A stretch of DNA of 64,000 nt from Actinobaculum massiliense (GCF_001457435.1 NZ_LN881717.1:567896-631895), one strand, 5' to 3'; positions 1 to 8,573 are shown, numbered from the stretch's first letter. The notes: a model not told the origin generated them from the sequence alone. Numbers and translations are program-made.

Positions 1-1807
1 CCACGAAGGTATCGACGCCATCACCATTCCAGTCACCCACGAGCACCTCGTCACCCGGATCTCCGTAAGCAATGTCGTAGCTACTGGGAACCGAGCCATT
101 GGTGAGCTGATTGCGGATATAGAAAACATTGCCGCTACGTACCGCAACGCCATCCTTGCCATCGCCGTCAAAATCACCGGCGTAGGCATCCATTTGGCGG
201 GTTCCGTAGCCCATCTCAATTTGCCCGTGCGGGCCCCATCCATTATTGAAATAGAAGGTGGGGGAATTCTTGATCGCGGGTAGCACCGGGCCGTTATTCG
301 GGGCTGTCGGTTGCGGCACTACCGGTTGCGGCGCACTCTGGGTGGGCGTGGGGCTCACCTTTGGCGCGTTTTGCGAGAGTCGCTGATAGGTCTGCACAGC
401 CCGGTTAGTCACTTGGTCGAGCTTGTTGTAGATCAGTCCCGGGCACTGCGTTGTGGATACATCCCGATGCCCGATAATTCGCGGCATTTTATCGCCGGCG
501 CGATACTTGGTCGAGCTGTTCTTATCGGGGATCGTCATGTTCGTTACGCCGCGCGGATTGATGCCCGCGATTGCGAATCTCCACCCCGCGACGTCGCCTA
601 CCGCGTTGAGAATGGTCTGCGAAGGCGTGTGCGTTCCGGTGAAGGTGCCCAGCACCGAAACTCCCATGGTTCCGGTGTTTCGGGGGCGCGCGTGGCCGCC
701 AACCACCATCTTGTCGTCGTCGGAAGCGAGGGTGCCCGAACGGCCCTCCCACTTTCCACCGTATTTATCGACGACGACGTTGTACCCAATATCGCCCCAT
801 TCCCTGGTTTCGGCGTGATACCGGTAAATACCCTGGATAACGCGAGGAACTTCGGCCTGGGTGTAAGTATTCGGTCCGGCGGTGTGATGAACGATAACGC
901 CCTCAAACTTCGCGTACTCGCGCGGCCAGGCCATCTTCTTTTCATCAGCACCCCACGCGGAACGCGGCTGGATGCCGCCATTACCAATCGCACTTGCCCG
1001 GACTCGGGCCACCGGCAAAACTTGCCCCAGCCCGGCCTTGGCGATTTGGGGCTGGTTGCCCTGTGCCTTGTTGGCGGCCAACGGAGCGCTACCGGTCTGA
1101 ATGCTAGAAAGAGCGGAGGCTGGCGAGAAAACGGTCGCCTGCCCGCTCGGCTGCGCTGCCTCGGAAGGCTCGGGATTCACGCTTTCATCGGTTTCTGTTC
1201 CCGGCTCAGGTTCCACCTCGGGCACCGCATCCGGATCGGCCTCCACGGTTTTACCGTCCGGGTCGTAAGCAATTTCAACTCGCAGGCCCGCCGGGAGCGA
1301 ACCGTTGCCGCGGCTAATTCGCACCTGAATTGCGGTGGAGTTTCCCGAAACGTAGTACTCGGTACCCGGCCTCTCGGATTCAAACTGCGATTCGGCATCA
1401 ACCTCGTACCAGTCGGACCACTGATCGCCGTCGAGCGTGCGCATTTCCACCGCGGAGCCGTCCGGGAGGTCACCTCCCTGGTTCCAAGTAACGCCCGCTA
1501 CCGCAAATGGGTCTTTGAGAGCAATGGGATCGGTCAAAACCGCATAGGCGTCGTCTAACTCGAGGTGCTCGCCCTCGGTTCGAAGCAGATTGAGTTTGCG
1601 AACCATTGGCGCGGCGCTCGCGCTCGCTTTAGCCTGCGCCAGGCCAGAGCGCGCTACCTCAGTTTCATTTCCCCGCTGATCCGTCAGGGTTACCGTGACG
1701 CCGCCGGGAACATCATTTCCAGCCTGAGCCAGGCCAAATGAGGCCGGAATCGCCACCGCAATTGCCAGCGCGCCAACGGCCAGCGCTCTGCCCATTGTTT
1801 TCACCAT
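1..1807 (-). CDS. Secreted N-acetylmuramoyl-L-alanine amidase (PGRP type) with VCBS-like repeats, C-terminus cut by window edge
   Basis: The reading frame runs on the minus strand from ATG at 1807 off the left edge, about 602 residues visible. GGAGG lies five bases before the ATG. A signal peptide is clear (MVKTMGRALAVG then a hydrophobic run to about residue 25). A linker rich in Glu/Pro follows, then an amidase_2/PGRP domain from about residue 277 (IQPRSAWGADE). It contains VIVHHTAG near 304 and IGHRDVSTTQCPG near 455, which supply the zinc ligands (His, His, Cys). After a Pro/Thr linker come VCBS/FG-GAP-like repeats with calcium-binding DFDGDGKDG (about 543) and DWNGDGVD (about 590). The family cleaves the amide bond between MurNAc and L-Ala in peptidoglycan; the repeats probably anchor the enzyme at the surface. 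Family assignment is firm, the biological role (cell separation or turnover) is inferred. Confidence 0.9.
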   Translation of the reverse strand, partial: MVKTMGRALAVGALAIAVAIPASFGLAQAGNDVPGGVTVTLTDQRGNETEVARSGLAQAKASASAAPMVRKLNLLRTEGEHLELDDAYAVLTDPIALKDPFAVAGVTWNQGGDLPDGSAVEMRTLDGDQWSDWYEVDAESQFESERPGTEYYVSGNSTAIQVRISRGNGSLPAGLRVEIAYDPDGKTVEADPDAVPEVEPEPGTETDESVNPEPSEAAQPSGQATVFSPASALSSIQTGSAPLAANKAQGNQPQIAKAGLGQVLPVARVRASAIGNGGIQPRSAWGADEKKMAWPREYAKFEGVIVHHTAGPNTYTQAEVPRVIQGIYRYHAETREWGDIGYNVVVDKYGGKWEGRSGTLASDDDKMVVGGHARPRNTGTMGVSVLGTFTGTHTPSQTILNAVGDVAGWRFAIAGINPRGVTNMTIPDKNSSTKYRAGDKMPRIIGHRDVSTTQCPGLIYNKLDQVTNRAVQTYQRLSQNAPKVSPTPTQSAPQPVVPQPTAPNNGPVLPAIKNSPTFYFNNGWGPHGQIEMGYGTRQMDAYAGDFDGDGKDGVAVRSGNVFYIRNQLTNGSVPSSYDIAYGDPGDEVLVGDWNGDGVDTFV

Positions 1808-1847
1808 AGAAACCTCCAAAGTGAAACAGTACGTGAAAAACTCATTT

Positions 1848-1910
1848 ATCACATAGTCCTTATGCGTCACATAATTCTTATTTACCTCATACTTCACATT
1901 TGTCACAAAA
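1848..1910. promoter_or_regulatory. TCACA motifs at 9-nt multiples upstream of the amidase gene (MtrA-like box candidate)
   Basis: Read in 9-mers from 1848, the sequence gives ATCACATAG, TCCTTATGC, GTCACATAA, TTCTTATTT, ACCTCATAC, TTCACATTT, GTCACAAAA. TCACA occurs at 1849, 1867, 1894 and 1903, spaced by 18, 27 and 9 nt. MtrA, the conserved actinobacterial response regulator for wall hydrolase genes, binds direct GTCACA-type 9-mers. The site lies between the divergent amidase and ugd genes, 40-100 nt from the amidase start. Assignment to MtrA is inference from the motif and from the target gene class. Confidence 0.45.
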
Positions 1911-1963
1911 GTCCCAACCTTTTCCGGGACTCGCCGTTCCCGGATTTTGGCCGGTTTTGGCCG

Positions 1964-1969
1964 TAAACT
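1964..1969 (+). promoter_or_regulatory. Candidate -10 element of ugd
   Basis: TAAACT at 1964-1969 fits the -10 consensus and would start an mRNA near 1976, about 35 nt before the ugd ATG. No good -35 hexamer is visible at 17 nt. Confidence 0.35.
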
Positions 1970-2010
1970 TGGGGGAATACCACGGCCCGGAAGATTGAAG
2001 GGTAATTCTT

Positions 2011-3177
2011 ATGAAAATTGCAGTGATCGGACTTGGTTACGTCGGCCTCGCCAATGCGGTGCTTCTGGCGCAGAAGCATGAAGTGCGGGGCGCGGATCTC
2101 AACCAGTCGAAGGTTGACCTGATTAATCAGGGCGTCTCCCCCATTAAGGACGCGGAGATCGCGGATTTTCTTGCCAACCGGCAACTGCACCTTGAAGCCA
2201 CCACCGAGAACCCGCAGGCCATGGAAGGCGCGGAAACCATTGTTATTGCCACCCCCACCAACTATGACGAAATTGCGAACCAGTTCGACACTTCGTCGGT
2301 CGATGCCACCATCGCCCAGGCTCAGGAGATCAATCCCGAGGCGATTATCGTCATTAAATCCACGATTCCAATTGGGTACACGGCCGTCCAGCACCAGAAG
2401 TACCCGCAGGCAAAAATTGTTTTCAGCCCGGAGTTTCTGCGCGAAGGCAAGGCGCTTTACGATAACCTCCACCCCTCGCGTATTGTGGTTTCCGGGCACG
2501 AAGAGAGCGCACGGCTCTTTGGCAAGCTTCTCCAAGAGGGTGCCGAAGAGAAGGACGTTCCAGTGCTCTTCACCAATACGAACGAGGCGGAAGCCATCAA
2601 GCTTTTTTCCAATACCTATCTAGCTATGCGGGTGGCGTTTTTCAACGAACTCGATTCCTACGCGCTCTCCCACGGCTTCAATTCGCGTCAAATCATTGAC
2701 GGGGTGGGCCTAGACCCGCGCATTGGTGGCCACTACAACAACCCCAGCTTTGGCTACGGCGGCTACTGCCTCCCCAAGGACACTAAGGAGCTACGGGCCA
2801 ATTTCGAAGGCGTGCCACAAAACCTCATCTCCGCCATCGTCGATTCAAACGACACCCGCATCGCCTACCTTGCCGAACATGTGGCCCGGAAGGGCTACCG
2901 CGCGGTTGGTATCTACAAAATCGCCATGAAATCCGGCTCAGACAATCATCGCGCTTCCGCCACCCTCAAGCTGGCGCACAAAATTGCCGATCACGGCATT
3001 AACGTCATTATTTTTGACCCACACCTTAGCGGCGAGGAAATCGACGGCTTCCCCATTGCACAAAACTGGGAGAAGTTCACCTCGCGGGTGGAGGCAATCG
3101 TGACGAACCGACTCGATCCCGATATGCCGGCCACAACACAACCGGTTTTGACCCGAGACATCTTCAGCCGGGATTAG
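2011..3177 (+). CDS. ugd: UDP-glucose 6-dehydrogenase
   Basis: This 388-residue cytoplasmic enzyme oxidises UDP-glucose to UDP-glucuronate with two NAD+, supplying a precursor for acidic surface polysaccharide. The N-terminal Rossmann motif GLGYVGL is at residues 7-13. The catalytic cysteine is Cys253 in GYGGYCLPKDTKEL, and FSPEFLREG is the family signature in the middle domain. Its length matches the short HasB-like forms. The ATG is preceded by GAAGGG at a long but usable spacing. It ends three bases before the convergent glycosyltransferase gene. The neighbouring glycosyltransferase, LCP and GtrA genes support a role in wall glycopolymer synthesis. Confidence 0.93.
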   Translation: MKIAVIGLGYVGLANAVLLAQKHEVRGADLNQSKVDLINQGVSPIKDAEIADFLANRQLHLEATTENPQAMEGAETIVIATPTNYDEIANQFDTSSVDATIAQAQEINPEAIIVIKSTIPIGYTAVQHQKYPQAKIVFSPEFLREGKALYDNLHPSRIVVSGHEESARLFGKLLQEGAEEKDVPVLFTNTNEAEAIKLFSNTYLAMRVAFFNELDSYALSHGFNSRQIIDGVGLDPRIGGHYNNPSFGYGGYCLPKDTKELRANFEGVPQNLISAIVDSNDTRIAYLAEHVARKGYRAVGIYKIAMKSGSDNHRASATLKLAHKIADHGINVIIFDPHLSGEEIDGFPIAQNWEKFTSRVEAIVTNRLDPDMPATTQPVLTRDIFSRD

Positions 3178-3180
3178 AAC

Positions 3181-4014
3181 CTACTTGCCGCGGGTGAGGA
3201 AAGCGGCGCGCGCACGCAACCCGGCGCGGCAAGCCCAGCGAAGCGGCGCGAGGAGCGGCCCTGCATACACCCCATCCAGGTAGTGTGCCGCCGATTTGTG
3301 GTGGGCGCAGATCATTGCCTCGGGCCGCTCGCGCCAGGAAGCCCCCTGGTCATGGACTACCCGCGCCTGCGGCACAAAGACAGACTCCCATCCCGCGTGC
3401 GCCAGATCCTCCCCCAGCTCCACATCTTCAAAGAACATGAAATAGGACTCATCAAAGCCCTCAATTTGTTCGAAGGCTTCGCGGCGCAACATGAGGCAAG
3501 CACCGGAAAGCCAGTCCACGGTATGCGCTCGGGCGATGTCAGCATTGGCGCGGTAGGCGCGGGTCCAAGGATTTTCGGGCCAAATATCGGCAAAGAGCGC
3601 GTGCCCGACGCCGGAGGAGACGCGCGGGAAGCTACGCGCCGAAGGGTAAACCTCGCCCTCCGGGGTTTCAATTAGCGGCCCGAAGGCGCCACCTTTGGGC
3701 CAGCGAGAAGCTTCTTCTATGAGCGCATCGAGGCATCCGGGCCGTAGCTCCACATCAGGATTAATCACAAAAAGCCAGCGCCCCGAAAAACCCTCAGCAC
3801 CGAGGTTCGCAGCTCTTCCGTACCCGAGGTTCTCACCTGGGCAGAGATAGGTTGCGTCATATTTGGCCGCCACCTCATGCGCCAGCGCGTGCTCCTCCCC
3901 GTTATCAACAATGACGAACTCGTATTCGTCTCCGAGCGCATTGCGCAGGGATTGAGCGAACTTCTCCAACTCTGTGCCGGGGTTATAGGCCACCGTGATG
4001 ACGCGTATATTCAC
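3181..4014 (-). CDS. Family 2 glycosyltransferase (rhamnosyltransferase WbbL-like)
   Basis: A 277-residue GT-A fold enzyme. The N-terminal ITVAYNPG strand and VDNG at about 36-39 bind the nucleotide sugar. INPDVEL with Asp87 is the DXD-type metal site of this subgroup, and FFEDVELGEDL near 195 carries the catalytic acidic pair. Such enzymes add a deoxyhexose (often rhamnose) to a lipid-linked glycan on the inner membrane face; the sugar here is unknown. The start is GTG at 4014: a -10 hexamer TAGGCT ends exactly six bases upstream, so the transcript is probably leaderless. It is divergent from the first LCP gene. Confidence 0.85.
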   Translation of the reverse strand: MNIRVITVAYNPGTELEKFAQSLRNALGDEYEFVIVDNGEEHALAHEVAAKYDATYLCPGENLGYGRAANLGAEGFSGRWLFVINPDVELRPGCLDALIEEASRWPKGGAFGPLIETPEGEVYPSARSFPRVSSGVGHALFADIWPENPWTRAYRANADIARAHTVDWLSGACLMLRREAFEQIEGFDESYFMFFEDVELGEDLAHAGWESVFVPQARVVHDQGASWRERPEAMICAHHKSAAHYLDGVYAGPLLAPLRWACRAGLRARAAFLTRGK

Positions 4015-4020
4015 GCGCCA

Positions 4021-4026
4021 AGCCTA
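4021..4026 (-). promoter_or_regulatory. -10 element of a leaderless glycosyltransferase transcript
   Basis: Minus-strand TAGGCT, then six bases, then the GTG start at 4014. No Shine-Dalgarno sequence fits between them. Confidence 0.6.
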
Positions 4027-4146
4027 ACGCTCCGCGGCTCGCGGCACACTCTGCGCGCGCCCGTAACCCTCACCTCCGGGTATCTGCGCACCGTGGAATA
4101 AGACTCAAGATTGACACGCCCGCCGTAAACCCTCAGTCGCTAACCG

Positions 4147-4152
4147 TATGAT
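4147..4152 (+). promoter_or_regulatory. -10 element of a leaderless LCP transcript
   Basis: TATGAT, then six bases, then GTG at 4159. A TTGACA at 4111-4116 is 30 nt upstream, too far to act as its -35. Confidence 0.6.
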
Positions 4153-4158
4153 GTACGC

Positions 4159-5511
4159 GTGGTTATTTCGAACAGGGCTCCAGCTCACCTCCTAGGCAAG
4201 CGCCGGGGAGGTTTCGTAGTACGTTCCATCGGCCTCGTGCTACTCGCAGCCGTCCTCTGCCTCACCAGCGCATTTGGCTATGCCTGGGTCAGGTATCAAG
4301 GTAACCTCACCGCGGCCGATATTTCCGATCTCCTCGATCCGAATCCGCAGGATGATGAAGACTCCGGCCTGCGCGATATTAGTGCCGGCCAACCGCTCAC
4401 TTTCCTTGTTCTCGGCTCCGATGTGCGAGAGGGAGACTCGGATGTTGATGGGTCAGGCGCCAGCGGCGAAATCACCGGTATGCGCGCAGATACGACGATG
4501 ATCGTGCACATTTCCGCGGATCGCCAGCGTATTGACGTCGTCTCCATTCCCCGTGACACTCTGGTCGACATCCCCTCCTGTATTGTCCGCACCGCGGATA
4601 ATAAAACGACCACCACCAAGGAAAAGCCGAACGGAATGTTCAACTCGGCTTTTGCGATTGGCGGGCAAACCGGGGACGTCGGCTCGGCGGCCGCCTGCAC
4701 TATGCGCACTCTTCAGCAAGAGATGGGGCTGAACTTCAACGGCTATATCGTGGTCGATTTCGCCTCGTTCGTTAAGAGCGTGGACGCGATTGGCGGGGTA
4801 CCCATGTACTTTGAGGAATCGCTTCACGATAAGTACGCCGGCCTGAATATTGAAGCCGGATGCCGCCTGCTCGATGGCAAGCAGGCGCTCGCACTCGCCC
4901 GCGCCCGCAAACAGGTGGGCGACGGCTCGGATATTTCGCGTATCGGTCGCCAGCAGGAACTCGTTATGGCCGTGGCGCAAGAGGTGCTTTCTTCCAATCT
5001 CCTCACCGACGCACCGAGCCTTCTCAAAGTCGTCGACGCCGTCTCCCAGTCGGTGAATGTTTCCTCCAGCTTGGGGCAGTTGACCACCATCGCCGGGCTT
5101 GCCAATTCTCTGCGCGGCGTGAGCGCGCAAAACATTCACTTCGCCACCATGCCTTGGGATCCAGCCGGATCGCGCGTCACCGTTAATCCCACTGCCGACT
5201 ACATTTGGTGGGCTATCAATCATGACGTCCCCTTCGAGGTTTATGACGAGAACGGATTCCCGCGCGCGCGTAAGCCCGAGGGCTACACCTCCCCCGCGCA
5301 GGGCAACTCGCCCTCCGAAGCAAGCGCAACGCCGAGCGCGCCTGGCGGGTCGGCCACCGAACCGGCAGGCGAGCCAAATAACCACGAAACGGCCACCAAT
5401 ACCAGTTCTGAGGCGCCGGAGGTTTCCGGATCCGCCACCCCGGGGCAGCCCGCTTCGCCTTCGCCTTCCGTACCCGTTTGCACTCGCGGCAACGCGATTC
5501 CAGCTAGTTAG
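4159..5511 (+). CDS. LytR-CpsA-Psr (LCP) family wall glycopolymer ligase, copy 1
   Basis: A 450-residue protein with a short basic cytoplasmic N-terminus, one membrane segment (about 25-45) and an extracellular LCP domain from about residue 79. That domain shows LVLGSDVREGDSD, GMRADTTMI and SIPRDTLVDIP, the conserved Asp/Arg residues that hold the polyprenyl pyrophosphate. LCP enzymes move lipid-linked glycopolymers onto peptidoglycan or proteins. The last ~90 residues are a low-complexity Ser/Pro/Ala/Glu tail. The GTG start is set by a leaderless promoter; no alternative ATG is in frame nearby. A second LCP gene follows after nine bases, probably in one operon. Confidence 0.88.
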   Translation: MVISNRAPAHLLGKRRGGFVVRSIGLVLLAAVLCLTSAFGYAWVRYQGNLTAADISDLLDPNPQDDEDSGLRDISAGQPLTFLVLGSDVREGDSDVDGSGASGEITGMRADTTMIVHISADRQRIDVVSIPRDTLVDIPSCIVRTADNKTTTTKEKPNGMFNSAFAIGGQTGDVGSAAACTMRTLQQEMGLNFNGYIVVDFASFVKSVDAIGGVPMYFEESLHDKYAGLNIEAGCRLLDGKQALALARARKQVGDGSDISRIGRQQELVMAVAQEVLSSNLLTDAPSLLKVVDAVSQSVNVSSSLGQLTTIAGLANSLRGVSAQNIHFATMPWDPAGSRVTVNPTADYIWWAINHDVPFEVYDENGFPRARKPEGYTSPAQGNSPSEASATPSAPGGSATEPAGEPNNHETATNTSSEAPEVSGSATPGQPASPSPSVPVCTRGNAIPAS

Positions 5512-5520
5512 GGCTCTCGT

Positions 5521-6906
5521 ATGAGTAATCAACCCCCTTCGTTTGAACCGCGTAAGCGCCAGCCGCGCCCGAGCCAATCCCATGCCCGGAATGTCGGCGG
5601 CGAGTCCCAGCCGCGAGATTCGACGTCGCGCCCGCGATCGCGCCAATGGCGCGATGACGAGTCCCTCGAGAATGCGGGGAAACGTAGCGAGGCGCCGCGC
5701 CGCCCGCAGGTTCGCCGTCGTTCGATTATTGCCAACGAGGAGTCGCGTACCCCGCCGTCGTACTCTCCGCACGCCCGCCCGGCCGGCGCTAACGGCACCG
5801 AAAACGCCCCCGCCCGCAGTTTTAGCGAACCACGGCGCAACCGCGGCGAGCCCCCGCGCTATCCGGCCCGAGCCACAGCGCCGCGGGCGGATTACACTCC
5901 CCGCAAGCCGGTGCCTCCCGCACCCGCCGCTTCACCCGCGCCGCGCAAACGGCGCAAGAAGCGCCATTTTGTGCTGGGGATTTTCATTCTTTTCCTCGTC
6001 GCGTTGATTGCCTGGCCGGCATATCTGTATGCCTACGGCAGTGACAAAATGCGGCACGTGATCGCGCTTTCGGGCGCTGCAGACACTCCCGGCACGACCT
6101 ATCTGATCGTGGGATCGGATGCTCGCGAAGGCGATTCTGACGTGGACGGTGCGGGCGCGGCCGGTGCCGTTAGCGGCCACCGCGCGGACACCATCATGCT
6201 CCTGAACGTTCCGCCCGAGGGCACCACCTCGCTGATCTCACTTCCGCGTGACGCGTACGTGGAAATCCCCGGGCACGGGCAGGGCAAACTCAATTCAGCC
6301 TTCTCCCTGGGCGGTGAGGAACTGCTGGTGCAAACCGTCGAGCAGCTCTCCGGCTTGACTGTGGACCGCTACATTCAGGTTTCCATGGGTGGAGTGGCCA
6401 ACCTGGTCGACGCCGTGGGCGGCATTAACCTGTGCTACGACGCCGATGTTTCCGACGTCGACTCGGGCATGGAGTGGACCGCCGGATGCCATGACGTGAA
6501 CGGCCAGCAGGCGCTTGCTTTCTCGCGGATGCGCAAATCTGACCCGCTAGGCGATATTGGCCGCACCAACCGGCAGCGCCAAGTGGTCTCCCAACTTATC
6601 TCTAAGGCCGCCTCCCCGAGCACGCTGATTAACCCATCTCGCCAGCGCGAACTGGTTGGGGCCGCGGCTGACTCACTGACCACCGACTACGATACTTCCC
6701 TCCTTGACCTCGCCCGCGCCGGGCTCGCCCTGCGCGGCGTGCTCGGTGAAGGTGGAGTTGCCGGTGTGCCGCCGATTGCTGATATGAATTATCGGGCCAA
6801 GGGCCAGTCAAATGTTCTGCTGGATCCGGCGCGCACCCCCGACTTTTTCGCCAAGGTTCGCTCCGGCACGGTGACGCAGGCCGACGCCATCGGAATTAGC
6901 CGATAA
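5521..6906 (+). CDS. LytR-CpsA-Psr (LCP) family wall glycopolymer ligase, copy 2
   Basis: 461 residues. A long Arg/Pro-rich cytoplasmic region (about 1-145) precedes one membrane helix (about 152-172) and an LCP domain with IVGSDAREGDSDVDG, GHRADTIML and SLPRDAYVEIP. The core motifs match copy 1 almost word for word, so the two are tandem paralogues that differ mainly in their disordered ends (N-terminal here, C-terminal in copy 1). ATG at 5521 follows the copy 1 stop by nine bases, suggesting cotranscription. Its product may attach a different glycan or acceptor from copy 1; that is inference. Confidence 0.87.
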   Translation: MSNQPPSFEPRKRQPRPSQSHARNVGGESQPRDSTSRPRSRQWRDDESLENAGKRSEAPRRPQVRRRSIIANEESRTPPSYSPHARPAGANGTENAPARSFSEPRRNRGEPPRYPARATAPRADYTPRKPVPPAPAASPAPRKRRKKRHFVLGIFILFLVALIAWPAYLYAYGSDKMRHVIALSGAADTPGTTYLIVGSDAREGDSDVDGAGAAGAVSGHRADTIMLLNVPPEGTTSLISLPRDAYVEIPGHGQGKLNSAFSLGGEELLVQTVEQLSGLTVDRYIQVSMGGVANLVDAVGGINLCYDADVSDVDSGMEWTAGCHDVNGQQALAFSRMRKSDPLGDIGRTNRQRQVVSQLISKAASPSTLINPSRQRELVGAAADSLTTDYDTSLLDLARAGLALRGVLGEGGVAGVPPIADMNYRAKGQSNVLLDPARTPDFFAKVRSGTVTQADAIGISR

Positions 6907-6915
6907 GAATCTCCC

Positions 6916-6942
6916 ACCCGCCCTGGCACCGCCAGGGCGGGT
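6916..6942 (+). terminator. Hairpin after the LCP pair
   Basis: A perfect 12-bp stem (ACCCGCCCTGGC at 6916-6927, complement at 6931-6942) with a three-base loop, followed by CTCCCTT. The T-tract is poor, so termination strength is uncertain. Confidence 0.6.
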
Positions 6943-6948
6943 CTCCCT

Positions 6949-6954
6949 TAGACT
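6949..6954 (+). promoter_or_regulatory. -10 element of a leaderless GtrA transcript
   Basis: TAGACT, six bases, then GTG at 6961. It lies directly after the terminator hairpin at 6916-6942. Confidence 0.6.
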
Positions 6955-6960
6955 ATCCAG

Positions 6961-7458
6961 GTGGTTGATTACAAACGTGTGCTAGAAAAGCTCCTCAAGG
7001 GCCAATCCTTCCGGGAGTGGCTGGTGGAATTCTTGCAGTTCTGCACCGTTGGGCTGGGCGCTTATATTGTCGACGTCGGCCTGTTCAACCTCCTCGCCCA
7101 TACCGGCCTGGTCACTCTTCCCGGCGACCAATCCATGACGGCGAAAACCATTTCCGTCACCATTTCGGTGGTTTTCTCTTGGGTTGTCAACCGCCTCTGG
7201 ACCTTCCGTAGCGAGCGCACCGACAATAAGCTACGCGAATTCATCCAGTTCGCCCTCGTCAATATCGGTGGAATGCTTATCGCGCTGGCATGCCTGTGGG
7301 TTTCCCGGTACGGGCTCGGGTTGCGTAGCCAACTTGCGGATAATATCTCCGCCAATATCGTCGGGCTGGTTTTGGGCACCGCTTTCCGCTACGTCATGTA
7401 CCGCTACGTCGTCTTCGGCTCCAAGCGGCAACCCGCGGCCGAAGAACCCGCGCTTTAG
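6961..7458 (+). CDS. GtrA family membrane protein
   Basis: 165 residues with four predicted membrane helices (about 26-48, 61-80, 96-115, 125-145). The typical GtrA features are present: FCTVGLGAYIVDVGLFNLL in helix 1, VNRLWTFRS after helix 2 and RYVMYRYVVF at the end. GtrA proteins are thought to move polyprenyl-linked sugars across the membrane for surface glycan modification. Location next to LCP ligases, a GT2 enzyme and ugd fits that role. The GTG start is leaderless. The last codons are repeated 58 bases downstream (see repeat at 7433-7516). Confidence 0.82.
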   Translation: MVDYKRVLEKLLKGQSFREWLVEFLQFCTVGLGAYIVDVGLFNLLAHTGLVTLPGDQSMTAKTISVTISVVFSWVVNRLWTFRSERTDNKLREFIQFALVNIGGMLIALACLWVSRYGLGLRSQLADNISANIVGLVLGTAFRYVMYRYVVFGSKRQPAAEEPAL

Positions 7459-7516
7459 AAGTTTGCCCGCTAGCGAGAGCTGGGGCTAGTCCGCGGCCGA
7501 AGAACCCGCGCTTTGG
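7433..7516 (+). repeat. Direct repeat of the GtrA gene's 3' end
   Basis: The 26 bases 7433-7458 (last codons plus stop of the GtrA gene) recur at 7491-7516 with a single difference: TAG has become TGG. The copy lies in the gap between this gene and the convergent histidine kinase gene. The offset of 58 is not a multiple of three. Confidence 0.9.
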
Positions 7517-7517
7517 C

Positions 7518-8573
7518 CTAGTACTTGCGCCGCCGCGCACCCACCGATATCACTCCGCCGGCCGGAAGCACTCGGCGCGGATCGAGTTCCTCGGGTAGCG
7601 CGTTAAGGGTAACCGCAAAAACCGGCGGTTGGCGGCGCGAGAGTTCCACTCTTCCACCGAAGCTCTCGGCCATATCTCGCGCCAGCGGCAGGCCAATACC
7701 CGTCGAGCCGCCGGTGGAAAATCCTTTCGTGAAAACGGCGTCGGCCACTTCCGGGGCGACGCCGTCGCCCTCGTCCGCAACCTCAATCACCACGCCTTTG
7801 CCCACTTTCCGGCTGGAAACTTCGGTGGTTCCGGCACCGTATTTCAGCGAGTTTTCCACCAGGGTGGCAATAATTTGCGAAAGTGCGCCGGGATTGGCCA
7901 GCACCGGACCATGCTCGCCTTCTATAAAGGTGATATTTCGCCCAACGGCCCCAAAAGCCTGCTTCCACTCGGCTTCCTGCTGATCAAAGATCGGGCCTAC
8001 CGAGACGGCTTCGGACGCCGCGCGCTCGCGCCTGGAACGATCAAGCAAATCATGCACCACCTGGGTGAGGCGCTCAACCTGCTCCAAGCTTCGCGAGGCC
8101 TCTTCCCGAATTGCGGGATCATCGCTGAGGTATTCAATTTCCTCCAAACGCATGGAAAGGGAGGTCAACGGAGTGCGCAATTGATGGGAGGCATCGGCGG
8201 AGAATTGCCGCTCTGCGGAGAGGCGGCCCGCCATGCGATCAGCGGCGCGCTGGATCTCCTGATACACCAGGTCGATTTCCTCAATATTGGAGGGTTTCAT
8301 ACGCGGCCGGGTTTGCCCGGCCCCCAGCTGCTCGGCCGCCGCCGAGAGATAGATCAGATATGCGCTCACCTTGCGCGATTCGCGATTGGCGAGGATGATC
8401 GCCGTCGTCACCGCAACCACCGCACCAGCCACAAAAACCGCCAATGCGACCGCGGGGTGGAGGGTCCACTGGTTTGCAGCGACCATCAAATAAAGAACCA
8501 ACAACGGCAATGCCGCGCAGGCCAGGCCCGCTCCCGCCGCGGTCACGCAAATGCGAACCGCCCGCGAGCGCAT
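7518..8573 (-). CDS. Sensor histidine kinase
   Basis: 351 residues. Two membrane helices (about 10-32 and 43-62) enclose a very short external loop, so it may sense within the membrane or through a partner. A HAMP-like linker (about 63-115) leads to the HisKA box ADASHQLRTPLTSL with phospho-accepting His130, then the N box (VENSLKYG) and the G boxes DEGDGV and GIGLPLA of HATPase_c. The ATG overlaps the stop codon of the response regulator gene (TAATG), so the two are translationally coupled and form a two-component system. The signal is unknown. Confidence 0.9.
   Translation of the reverse strand: MRSRAVRICVTAAGAGLACAALPLLVLYLMVAANQWTLHPAVALAVFVAGAVVAVTTAIILANRESRKVSAYLIYLSAAAEQLGAGQTRPRMKPSNIEEIDLVYQEIQRAADRMAGRLSAERQFSADASHQLRTPLTSLSMRLEEIEYLSDDPAIREEASRSLEQVERLTQVVHDLLDRSRRERAASEAVSVGPIFDQQEAEWKQAFGAVGRNITFIEGEHGPVLANPGALSQIIATLVENSLKYGAGTTEVSSRKVGKGVVIEVADEGDGVAPEVADAVFTKGFSTGGSTGIGLPLARDMAESFGGRVELSRRQPPVFAVTLNALPEELDPRRVLPAGGVISVGARRRKY

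Noticed and set aside
311-1558. Long plus-strand open frame opposite the amidase
   Set aside because: It is the antisense of the amidase gene, Arg/Gly-rich with no family motif or ribosome binding site.
4111-4152. TTGACA paired with TATGAT as a classical promoter for the first LCP gene
   Set aside because: The spacing is 30 nt, far beyond 16-19.
4453-5772. 439-codon minus-strand frame over the LCP genes
   Set aside because: Shadow of two clear LCP genes; Arg-rich composition typical of antisense frames in GC-rich DNA.
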